Below, in pieces: positions 35,560 through 46,489 of a DNA stretch of 64,000 nt. The DNA is taken from assembly GCA_014529385.2 (NCBI GenBank), contig CM043962.1, forward strand, positions 122,597,970 to 122,661,969, written 5' to 3'. The notes beneath the pieces were generated by a model. The model had not been told where the DNA came from, did no database searches, and was given only the letters and a program-made list of their open reading frames with translations. The position numbers were made by a program, and so were the translations under genes. The stretch's first letter is position 1; each line of letters starts with the position of its first letter. Source of the DNA: Adiantum capillus-veneris (Eukaryota; Streptophyta; Polypodiopsida; Polypodiales; Pteridaceae).

Positions 35560-36191
35560 ATAAGACAAAGACAAGATGGAATATTGTAGTCAATGCAATA
35601 GCCAAATTAAATGAGGCTCAAGCCCATAGATTATTCGCTTGAAGAAGCAGCTTGAAAAGGAGATCAGTAATTACCAACAATGGCAATGGGAAGCTGAACA
35701 AGTAGAAGGATTGCTAAAGAAAGAATAGGAAGCAGGAGATTACTCCAAAAATAGAATAAAAGAGCTACATTAGAACTCAAGAATGAGAACACTGAACTTG
35801 TAGCCAAAAACAAAGATATGGAAAAAATTGAGTTATGTTTGAGCCAAAAACAAGCACACATAGATAGCTTAATGAGTACCAAAGATCTACTAAAATAGGA
35901 TAAAATTGATAAGTACATCTATCATCCATTGGTGGACATCACTAGTAGCTGAGAAATATAACCTTTGAGTTGGAAGACTTACAACACACAATAGTAAATA
36001 TGAAATGAAATCTAGCAGACGTTGCCTTAGAATATACCATTGTGTCAGCCAATCAATTAATCAATAAGCACCTCCAAGAAGATCATGACAATAAATTTTT
36101 TCAGATCAATAGTAAAGGTAATGATGATAAGGAAGACAAAGATGACAAAGGGGATGACTTCATTGACATGAAACTAGATTTATTCCCTTAA
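35560..36191 (+). pseudogene. coiled-coil protein remnant (left)
   Basis: A plus-strand reading over three frames gives KKQLEKEISNYQQWQWEAEQ, VEGLLKKE, then NTELVAKNKDMEKIELCLSQ, FELEDLQHTIVNM, then NLADVALEYTIVSANQLINK and a Lys/Asp-rich end (DDKEDKDDKGDDFID), closing at TAA 36191. The heptad-like pattern and charge suggest a long coiled coil with an acidic tail. It has at least three stops and two frame changes. I do not recognise the family. It may be a gag-like or host-derived ORF, and a similar style of remnant lies right of element F at 42830-43970. Confidence 0.5.
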
Positions 36192-36897
36192 AAATATGAT
36201 AATGTTAATGATGATCATGATCAAAGAAGAGAAATTTTGATTGAAATACTGAGGAAAATTAGCATAAGGAGTAGCAATAACAAAGTTTGGACAACCAATC
36301 AGAACAAGAAGATCTAACTCACAAGAAACATAATAATCAATAGTAGAACTAGAAAAAATTAGCAAAGATGGGAAAGGGAAAGTCCATTCAGATAGATAAA
36401 TAATTAGAATATACCATCCTTTTGACATTGTTGTTAATCATAAGCACAATGGAAGGCTTAGAATTTTCATGATCAACAACAATTCCAGCTCTCTCCTCAA
36501 CCCAATGCCATACAGGTTTTGAGGAGAATACCAAAATATGTATTTCCCAAGGAGGATGTGTATGGTAGTCCAAAAATCAAACAACTAACCACAATAATCA
36601 TGCGAATGTCGAGACTATAGCTTTAATTCTTACAAGGAAATAGACCAGCTTACAAATGTATGCAAGTAGTACGTGATCAAATGAAATCTAGTCTTTATAC
36701 TATTTGACAAAAGAATTATGGATCTCAGAAGTGTATCTATCTTACTGGTGATCAAAGGTAAAGGGAAAAGCACAAGGATAACACTTAAGAGAGCAAGAGG
36801 AGTCACTCAAGAGGCTGTTTCATTTGTTAGAATAACAAGGAAGAAGATGATGGGAAAAAATGATACTGTAATATAATATATGGAAACTATTTTAGAC

Positions 36898-38152
36898 TTC
36901 TTGGTTCATCAACACAAGAATCTCCCTCACACACACATGCTCTCAAACAGAGAATAAACACTCACTCCATGATTAGACTCAGCAAAAGACACATATAACT
37001 TCAGAGCTAGCAAACAGAACATAGAGAAAAGATCAGACAGAGCAAAACACCATGGCTAAAGCTTCTCTCACATTCCCCTACTCAGAACTTGTTCCAATAC
37101 AAGTGCCATCTGATGGTTATACTGTCCAACCCAAAAATGTTCTTGGCATAAAATATCAGAGTCAAAAAAATCCGACCTAACCAAAATCCAACCTAGCAAA
37201 ATCTTGAATCAACAAATAATTAGACTCATCAATAATTAGAGTCAACAAATAATTAGACTTAGCAAATATCTGACTCAGTAATATTTAGAGTCAGTAATAC
37301 TCAGAGCATCATTCCAATTTTAGACCCAACAATATTCAGACTCAACATATAATATCCAGTCAACACATGGAACATCCGGTGGTAGATTTCGTAGAAATCC
37401 GACTCGGATCCACACATCCCTTGATCAAAGTGATCCTATTTTTCCAAAAATCCCTAGTTACTATATAGCATAAATTATAGTGCATGGAACCTAATCCAAG
37501 ATATACAAATACACCATACAACACTATGACAAACTCATTGTTAGGATCTTCATATGAAGCAAAGTGTAGTGCCTGGTACTTAGACCAAGGCACACAAAAT
37601 ACATCATAGATAGAAGCTAAACATCACCCAAACATTCCCCAAAAGATTATATCACATGAGAACTCAAAGAAAATGAACTTATGAAACCAAAATTGAATAA
37701 GTATGTCCATTCTCCAAGAGGATGAAGTAAACAATGGCAGAATCAGCCTTTGCAACCTCTAAAACATGAGAATCTGATTTTGAAAATCAGGTTTTTGCAA
37801 TCTAGGCACCAAACCCTGAATATCCTCTTTAAAATTCTGAGTATCCACTAACTTTCCATTTACAAAATGCTCCTCTGTAGATTTTTGAGATACCCACTTC
37901 TGCAAGTGATTGACTTTTAATTGTTGATGGATGTGATGTATTGCTGCCTTTTTGCATTGTGAACTTTCTGTCATTCCATCAAAAATTTTCTAAGTCCAAT
38001 TTTTTTCAAAATCAAATCATCGTCATGTAAAAAGCACATTCCACCTAGTCCAATCGTTAAGTCCACCTGAACATTCCTGTAATGTATTCTTCTTTGCCTA
38101 GTTTGCAACTCAAAAATCTGTAGCACATAAATCCTAAATTTTGATAGTCCAC
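36898..38152 (-). repeat. Element F left LTR
   Basis: Homologous to 40168-40732 plus 42078-42822. Shared blocks include CACATGCTCTCAAACAGAGA, CCAAAAATGTTCTTGGCATA and TTTTCCAAAAATCCCTAGTT. The first bases are mutated (TTCTTGG for TGTTGGGG). The sequence is rich in tandem CAGACTCAnCAAATA-like phrases. Confidence 0.7.
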
Positions 38153-38509
38153 TATCCATATCTCACAGTCCATCCTATAAGAATCCACTTCTACTATCTC
38201 ATCAGCTTTAAAACACACATCTTCCAACAAAAGTATGCTTGGATTGAGAACAACTTATCCCACACCAATTTTAAAAATCACATCCATTGATATTTCATCA
38301 TTTTGCATTTCAAAGATCATTGTGTGCTCCACAACACCTGTTAAACCTATTTTATACTCCTCAAATACTTCCTCTTGACTTATTCATGCTCGATTTGATC
38401 TGTGAGACCTTTTCCTGATTCATCCCTTTTAGATTGGAACAACAATCAATCTGCTTCTTCCAATTCTTTGCAACTGAAGCATATCCTTGCTTGATATCGA
38501 CCTGTGACA

Positions 38510-39444
38510 TCAAAATTTGTCCTTCAAAACATTCAAAACCAAAATTCTGATTCGCTTAATCATTCGCAACATCTGGCATAGTGGTCTGATTTTTTGTCTG
38601 AATTTGTCGATCATCAAAATCAGCATTTGTAACTCCTTCAATGTTCCTTCAGCACCTTTTGGAAACATTTTCACATGTAGGGATCTTTTTGGTGGAGACC
38701 CCTCTTGAACTGACATGTTTTCCAAAAATTTCTCCTCAGCAAATCTAATTTCAAGAAATCTGATTTCCAGTAATTCCTCCTCTGTATTCATCTCACTATC
38801 CACCTCTTCAAGTGTGATTTGAATAACAACATCATGGTTATGTATGACATGCTTCTCCTCACAAATAGGGTAACAACATTTTCCATATGAAAACAACATA
38901 AGTTTAAGCAATGGATCTTCCTCTTCCACTCCATGGGTATACTCTAGTGTAGGTTAGGGGTATCTAGGGGCTCTTTTGGGCTCTTTTGGCCAACCTCCTT
39001 CTCCTCCATCTTTGGTATCCCTCCTTGGTGGATTACGGGCTCCATGCTCCATACATCATCATCATCATCATTCGAATCCCCTTCAAACTCATTCTCATAT
39101 GCATCCCTCAACTTCTCACATGCTTTTTGCAACTTGAAAACCTTCTGTCTATTAGAACATTATTTTTTCATATCCCCTTTATGATCGTCTAGCTATTCAT
39201 ATGCATTCTCCAAGTCATCTTCAAAATCATCCAACTTCTCTAAGGTTCTTTCCATTTTGTTATAGAAAGTTGCCTTTTGCAATTTGTGGCTAATGTTATG
39301 AAGTTTTGTGCACAAATCCACCATGCACCACTTTCTACAAGCATCTCACTTTGAGCACTCATCAACTACACATGGACAATCATCCACCTCATGCTTATTA
39401 CTCATGCAAACCTCACATGTCTGTTTCTTCCTTTTACCCCCCAT
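38510..39444 (-). pseudogene. Element F ORF: Cys-rich N-terminus plus coiled coil
   Basis: From ATG 39444 the minus strand reads GGKRKKQTCEVCMSNKHEVD then a Cys-rich stretch (DCPCVVDECSK, stop, DACRKWCMVDLC). A charged helical part follows (KMERTLEKLDDFEDDLENAY, stop) and LQKACEKLRDAYENEFEGDS with a run of Asp, continuing in shifted frames to ~38510. The paired Cys spacing suggests a zinc-binding module, reminiscent of but not assignable to a known family. Stops at about 39358, 39193 and 39163 make it a pseudogene. It is the only coding trace between the F repeats. Confidence 0.5.
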
Positions 39445-40167
39445 AACATTCACTTCATTAAAATACAACAATCATGTTTAGCCCTCAAGATTGGTGCACC
39501 ACACAATCCAAGACCCATTAAATTTGCTAAACAAAGAGCCACAAGTGCTGTACAGGAATCCATATAGTCCATTTAGTTGGTTTCTTAAATTGATTGGGAT
39601 ATTTTAGTTTCGTGATGTATTTATATGTTTGGAAAAATTCAGTGAAAGATACCATTCTTGAGTTTGTTTGCTTCGATAGATCTGATTATCAACATCAAAT
39701 TTCTCTATCTGATTTCAAGAATTATTCTTTTGTCTTTGGAAAATCATCCAAAATTTTGCCATTTTGCACAGTCTGAATCTGTAGCACCTTGCTAAATCCG
39801 TGCAACCTGAACCTGCAGCACCTTACTGAATCTGTGCAACCTGAATCTGCAGCACTTATAGCAGCAAAATCTGAATTTTCAATCTGCAGCAACGCTTCTA
39901 ATCAAATATGATTTGCTGCTTTCGAATTTCTGCTCCTCGGTCTAACATTTTCTCCTTCATGATAGGTTCTTTCATAGCCTCATTACTCTCGTGAAACACA
40001 AACACCAACCTCGAATGCTAACACAGAAGGTAATTAGACCCAGCAGACATACCATTATAGTAGGTAATAAAAAAGACAAGAATGTCAGATACAACACACA
40101 AACAATTGCAGTAGGTTCACCAAATGTGTTGGCGAAACCTTCAATAGCCCAGCGGGATTGCCAAATG

Positions 40168-42822
40168 TGTTGGGGTCCATCAACACAAGAATCTCTCTCA
40201 CACACATGCTCTCAAACAGAGAAAAAAAGCTCACTCCATGATCAGACTCAGCAAACGACACATTCAGATAACTTCAGAGTCAACAAAGAGAAATAGAGAA
40301 AAGATCAGATAGAGCAAAGAACATCATCGCTAAAGCTTCTCTTGCATTCCCCTACTCGAAACTCATCCCAATACAAGTGCCATCTGATGGTTATAACTAT
40401 CCAACCCAAAAATGTTCTTGGCATAAAATATCAGAGTCAGCAAAATCCAGCCTAACCAAAATCCGACCTAACAGAAATCTGACCTAGCAGAATTCTGACT
40501 CAACAAATATTCAGACTCATCAATAACTAGAGTCAGCAAATAATCAGACTTAGCAAATATCCAACTGACCAAATATCAGACTCAATAATATTCAGACTCA
40601 GCAGTATTTAGAGTAGCATTCCAGTTTCAGACCCAACAATATTCAGACTCAACATATAATATTCAGTGAACACATGGCACGTCCCGATGGTAAATCTCGT
40701 AGAAATCTGACTCAGATCTACACATCCCTTAACACTATGTTGGTAACCTAACAGGACATAAAAGTGTCCTTTCAAGGTTTTGAAAAAAACCTCCAAAACC
40801 ATAGTAGATCCACTCATTTTGTAAATTTCTTTCATGAGGTTATAGTTCAAGGCCTACTACACATGGAAAAAATTAAGAAACTTGTAAAATTTCTCATCTT
40901 TTGGTCACACCAAGCCTCCAAAGTTGATGAACCAGTACATTTTCATCAAAACAGTCATTTCTTACGTTTTATTGCATAAAAATAAGATTAGGGATTTTTG
41001 TAGGACTTGAGATAAATTCCCTAGTTAACTTCAATGGGTGGGGATCTAAACATATGATTGCTTTTCACTCACTATTTTTTGTTTTGCCAAAAGAAATAGG
41101 TACAAAAAAGTTGAATTTTTACCATTCTGCGAACCTATCATCAAAGTTTCTATAGCTACGCTCAATAAAAATAATATATGCATGTTTTCTTAGTTCCCTA
41201 TTGGCCTTTAGGTTCATAAGGATCCATGGAACATATCAAAAGCATGATACATCTTTTACCAAGGGGAATCTTGGGGACAAAGATGAAGTGCTAAATACAG
41301 CAAACATGAAAAAACTGGGCTCAACATTATGAGCTGTAGAATCCCATAGAAACTATTCAATATCTACCCAAATTTGACCCTTATGACTAGATATGGTTAC
41401 TACCTACAGAATTCATATAGTTGTCACAAGAAAATAGCAATATTTAGAAAGCTATACTTGATATACTCAAATGTTTTGTTTTCTTGTATAATTGAAAAAA
41501 TCAACCATCATTGTGTACTATGAAAAATAGGGTATTAGGTGCCCCAAAACTCAAGGAATATTAGCTTTATGTTACAATATGCCACATAGAAAATCAAAAC
41601 TGCATTTGGATATCATGAAAGCCACCAAAATAATTATAAAAGAGCTAAAATTGGCTAAAAAACAAGATTTGACAATTTTTGTAATTTGGTCATAACTTAC
41701 AACATTAACATATATGTCTCCCTAGAAGCATCAAGACATGTTGAGGACTACTAAAGATAGTTCTCTAGCATTGTAGACCTCACAAAACATGAGTTCTAGA
41801 GTGGTATAGTTACAAAAAGTTGAAAAAAGGCCAAAAATAGGACCCGTTTTTTCACACAGTTTAGGTTGCAAAATGTTGTCCAAGAACAAGGTTAAAGATG
41901 AAATTGATATTCCAAAAAAATGTAGAGTTTTTTTCAGGTTATGAGCCAACTTTCTAAAAAGATAGCACCTCAAAATCGATTTTGAAACTCTTGGCATAAT
42001 TCAAGCAAAATGGTCACTTAACAGGACATAAAAGTGTCCCAGGACATAATAGTGTCCCATTACCAACCTAGTGTTAATCAAAGTGAAATGCCTTATCCTA
42101 TTTTTCCAAAAATCCCTAGTTAATATATAGCATAAAGTATAGTTCCTGGAACCTAATCCAATATATACAAATACACCATACAACACTATGACAAACTCAA
42201 TGCTAGGATCTTCATATGAAGCAAAGTGTAGTGCCTGGTACTTAAACCAAGGTACACAAAATACATCACAGATAGAAACTAAACATCACCCAAACATTCC
42301 CCAACGGGTTATATCACATGAGAACTCATAGAAAATGAACTTATGAAACCAAAATTGAATAAGTGTTTCCATTCTCCAAGAGCATGAAGTAAACAATAGC
42401 AGAATCAGCCTTTGCAACCTCTAAAACATGAGAATCTGATTTTAAAAATCAGGTTTTTGCTAGGCACCAAACCCTGAATATCCTATTTAAAATTTTGAGT
42501 ATCCACTGCCTTTCCATTTACAAAATGCTCCTATGTAGATTTTTGAGATACCCACTAGTGCAACTGATTGACTTTCCATTATTGATGGATCTGATGTATT
42601 GCTGCCTCTTTGCATTGTCAACTTTTTGTCATTCCATTGGAAATTTTCCAAGTCCAAATTTTCAAAATCAAAGCATCCTCCATATTTTTTAAAATCAGAT
42701 CATCCTCTTGTAAAAGGCACATTCCTAAGTCCACCTGAACATTCATGTAATGTATTCTTCTTTGCCTAGTTTGCAACTCCAAAATCTGTAGCACATAAAG
42801 TCCTAAATTCTGATAGTCAACA
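40168..42822 (-). repeat. Element F right LTR (carries a DNA transposon)
   Basis: Starts TGTTGGGG and ends GTCAACA. It is collinear with 36898-38152 except for the insertion 40733-42073 plus its target duplication. Confidence 0.7.
40733..42073. mobile_element. 1341-bp non-autonomous DNA transposon
   Basis: The ends are CACTATGTTGGTAA (left) and TTACCAACCTAGTG (right), inverted copies with one mismatch. Both are flanked by TTAA (40729-40732 and 42074-42077). The paralogous empty site in the left LTR of F reads CCCTTGATCAAAG at ~37428, so the insertion is exact. The duplication can be read as TTAA, or as TA with ends ACACTA/TAGTGT. Subterminal near-palindromes GGACATAAAAGTGTCC lie at 40754-40769 and 42024-42039, with a variant at 42042-42057. 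There is no transposase ORF, so it is non-autonomous. The superfamily is unresolved. Confidence 0.85.
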
Positions 42823-43975
42823 TATGGAGAAAGCACAGTGGCTCCAAGAAGAACGCCAAGTAATTATAGCAGAGGAGAAAAAGAAGATGGAACAAATTCA
42901 ACAAGATGCACATCCATTAGACGAGGATGATGTGAAGTAAGATAGAAATCTCAAGAAACTCAAAGAAGAAAGACAAAAAGAAAGCACGAGCAGAAGTCCA
43001 ACTAGTCAGATCCTCCCATCAACGGATCCATGAATTGCTTGAGAGAAAAGCAGCAGAAGGATTTGACAAAGAGTTTAAGCAACAAAAGACCATAGATTTA
43101 GATTCCCCAATGGACTCTCCTCATAGCCAGCAATCACATTGCAAAGAATCGTTGAAAGATACAACCACAACCAAGGATGCAAATGAAATGGAAAAACAAG
43201 GCTCATGATAACCGCCATCTCTGCCTCTTGCTAATCATCAAGAGAAAAGAGTTGATCAAAAGGAAAATTCAAACAGTAATGAAGTTGACCAAAGGCATCT
43301 CAAGGAGCAAAGCAAGGGAACTCCTACAAAGATGAAGTAGGCTGTTGACACCTCTCAGCAATGACAGACAGAAGCAAGAAGAGATGTATGTAACACAATA
43401 AGACATGGTGGCGGAGGAAAGGATTGTTAAAGAATTTGATCTTAAAGAACATCTAGAGATGGTTGGGCTCCAAATTAGATGACATAAATTGATCACAAAT
43501 CTAGTGATCCAAGATTCCAAGGATGCTAAATCCGGTACAAAAAAAGTGAACCAAGAGATAGAATGGCTAAAACAGCAAGTCAACAATCTGCAAGTAGACA
43601 AAGAGTAGCTACAAACTACTCTAAAGAGGAAAAAAGAAGATGCCCCAAGAATCTATCAAGATTTAGAAAGACAAATCAAAGAAAATACAAAGGTTCAGGT
43701 GCAACAACAAGCACTAGTAGAGGCTATGGAGGGTGAAAAGAAACACTACTCCAAGTTATGCAAATCATACGCCGTTGTCAAGCACACTCTCTCCACCCTC
43801 CTATCTATTCAAGATGTACATGCAACTGCCTCTACATCGTAGGCATCCATGACCAATGCTGATGAAAGAAAATCTTTGAAAGAAAAGCTTGAGCAAAAGA
43901 AATTGGAGCGGAAACTACTAATGGCTGGGATTGTCATGCCAAGGGCATAAACCCAGGTTGTCAAGGACCAGGCCC
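42823..43975 (+). pseudogene. coiled-coil protein remnant (right)
   Basis: The plus strand reads EKAQWLQEERQVIIAEEKKK immediately after the F repeat, then after frame breaks VAEERIVKEFDLKEHLEMVG, VNQEIEWLKQQVNNLQVDKE, IYQDLERQIKENTKVQVQQQ, ALVEAMEGEKKHYSKLCKSY and SLKEKLEQKKLERKLLM. Strong heptad-like coiled coil with about five stops. It may be the continuation of the left remnant (35560-36191), split by element F, but no overlapping sequence proves it. Not recognised by family. Confidence 0.5.
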
Positions 43976-43999
43976 AAGGGGCCGACTGCTAGTGTGGAT

Positions 44000-44075
44000 A
44001 GGGACACCATCATCAAGGTCCTTGAGCTGTTGAGTGGGTGCATGTGTGAGACACTGAGAATAGCAGGTCAAGTGC

Positions 44076-44158
<83 letters not shown>

Positions 44159-44729
44159 AGGGACTCTTTGCCATTCCAAAATCAGTGGTTCTTCTTCGGC
44201 AAGTGAGCAAGATGCAAAAATCATGAGCCGCGAAGATGAGGTGAAGGGAATTGGCAAGCGACTAGCGAGGCAAGCAACAAGCAATGGAGGTAGGACGAAC
44301 AACAACCCTCAAGTTAGAATGTAAGGTTTTTTTGATGCATTTTATCATTGCGTTTTGTGTTTTCGATTGATCTAAACTGGTCTTTTTATTGTTGCATATG
44401 TTTTGGGTTTCGTCCATGCGACATCTTATGGTGTTCTTAAGGTCAAAATGAAAAAGGAAAATTACCAAAACACCCTTCTAATTTGTGGAAATTCCCAAAA
44501 TGCCCCTCAAATTTCCAAAATTCCACTGGTTATGAGAGTGAATTTCTCCAAAAAATTAGAAAATTTGTAGCTTTTCATAGGAAGACTAATTGTCAAGATG
44601 CTAAAACTAGAATTTGAATCAAATTGCCTTCTTCTGCAAGGTAATTTGTGCCAAATTACATGCTAAGAACTGAAAAAGGGATCTCAATTGTCAAAAAGGA
44701 ATTAAGACTAGGATGCAGGTACTCTAGTG

Positions 44730-44772
<43 letters not shown>

Positions 44773-45314
44773 TGGGGAGGGACTTCACGAGCGGCAAAGA
44801 CAACCGCCAGGGGGGAGCGGCGAAGACGAGCGGTGGTGGGAGGTGAAGGCAATTGGCAAGCGACAAGCGACAGAGGCGGGAGTGAGCGGATTGTGGGCGA
44901 TGAACAACACCCTCAAGTTAGATTTTAAGGTTTTCCCAATGCATTTATCTTTGCATTTTGTGTTTGCCATTGCTCGGTATTTCTACCATTGCATTTTTCT
45001 TTGGGTTTCGTGCATGCGATCACATTATGGTGTTCTTAAGGTCAACATGAAAAGGGAAAATTACCAAAACACCCCTCAAATTTCCAAAATTCCCAAAATA
45101 CCCCCAAACTGTGAGAGTGAGTTTCTCCAAAAATTAGAAAATTTATAGCTTTTCATAGTAATACTAATTGTCTATCATACAAGGTGCTAAACTAGAATTT
45201 GAGTCATAATTGCCTTCTTTTGCGAGGTAATTTTTGCCAAAAATTACATGCTAAGCACTCAAAAACGGATCTCAATTGTCAAAAAGGAATTAAGACTAGG
45301 ATGCAGATCGAGTG

Positions 45315-45352
<38 letters not shown>

Positions 45353-46480
45353 GGGGGGGACTCTTGGGCTATTCCAAAATTGGTGGTCATCCTTTGGCAA
45401 GTGAGAAAGTCGAGGAAATCACGGGCGGCGAAGGCAACCGGCAAGGGGGAGCAGCAAAGGCGAGAGGTGGTGGGGGGCAAAGGCAAGTGGCAAGCGACTA
45501 GCAAAGGTAAACAGCAGAGGCGTGAGTGAGCAAATTGCGAGCGACGAACGAAAACCCTCAAGTTATATTTGAAGATTTTCATGATGCATTTATCTTTGGG
45601 TTTCATGCGTGCGATAAATATCGAAATTTGCTAGGTGCGATTGCACTAAACCGGTCTTCTTAACATTGCATTTTTCTTTGTGTTTTGTGCATGCAATCAC
45701 CTTATGGTGTTCTCAAGGTCAAAATGAAAATCACCCCTCGTTTGTGGAAATTCCCAAAATACCCCCAATATTTTGTCATAAACTCATAAAATGTCCTTCA
45801 GATTTTCCAAAATTCCCAAAATACCCTTGGTTGAGAGTAAATTTCTCCAACCATTTTTTTTTGTAGCTTTTCATAAGAAGACTGATTGTCTATCATACAA
45901 TGCTAAAACTAGAATTTGAGTTGGTTATGTACGCTTTGGAGATTCATTATTTTTAGACATAGTTGCCTTCTTCTACGAGGTAGTTTGTGCCAAATTACAT
46001 GCTAATCACTCAAAAACGGATCTCAATTGTCAGAAAGGAATTAAGACTAGGAAATATTGAAGAAAAATTTCAAAATACCCCCAATATTTTGTCATAAATT
46101 CCCAAAATGTCCTTCAAATTTTTCAAAATTCCCAAAATACCCTTGGTTGAAAGAGTAAATTTCTCCAACATTTAAAAAAGAAAAGATTCTCATAAGAAGA
46201 CTAACTCTCTATCATACAAGATGCTAAAACTAGAATTTGAGTTGGTTATGTACGCTTTGGAGATTCATTATTTTTAGACATAAAACCCTTCTTCTGCGGG
46301 GTAATTTGTGCCAAATTACACGCTAAGCACTCAAAACGGATCTCAATTGTCAAAAAGAAATTAAGACTAGGAAATCTTGAAGAATCCAACCAAAATAGAT
46401 ACAAGGGTATTTTTAAAAATTCTGAAGTTTGAGGGGTATTTGGGGAATTTCCACAAATTAGATGGGTATTTTGGCAATTT
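44000..46480 (+). repeat. diverged tandem array of ~0.3-0.75 kb units
   Basis: Marker sequence TCTCAATTGTCAAAAAGGAA followed by TTAAGACTAGG occurs near 44680, 45268, 46018 (with one change) and 46340. Other shared blocks are GAACAACACCCTCAAGTTAG, GGCAAGCGACTAGC and CAAAATTCCCAAAATACCC. Each long unit holds a GA microsatellite followed by a GC-rich GGCAAGCGAC region. Units differ by internal deletions. Open frames here are not genes. Confidence 0.8.
44078..44152 (+). repeat. compound (TG)n(GA)n microsatellite
   Basis: TG run to about 44112, TATGA, then GA run to 44152, inside the first array unit. Parallel GA runs are at 44732-44767 and 45317-45350 in the next units. Confidence 0.95.
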
Positions 46481-46489
46481 CTCCATTTT

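Larger units (their letters stand above)
36898..42822 (-). mobile_element. Element F: pol-less LTR-type element
   Basis: Direct repeats at 36898-38152 and 40168-42822 (the latter with a 1341-base DNA transposon inside) flank a 2-kb interior with one broken minus-strand ORF. The right repeat runs from TGTTGGGG to GTCAACA, so it has TGTTG/CAACA inverted ends typical of LTRs. Beside the right repeat the interior reads, on the minus strand, CATTTGGCAATCCC and further in TTTGGTGAACC, similar to the primer site of element A. Orientation is therefore minus, with moderate confidence. No RT, protease or integrase trace exists. Confidence 0.55.

Noticed and set aside
38510-39132. Potyvirus-like or other viral insertion in element F
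   Set aside because: The ORF shows no viral motifs; LTR-like flanks and the Cys-rich/coiled-coil content point to a non-autonomous retroelement.
40733-42073. Classical CACTA (En/Spm) transposon
   Set aside because: Ends start with CACTA but the flanking duplication is TTAA or TA rather than three bases, and subterminal repeats differ; left unassigned.
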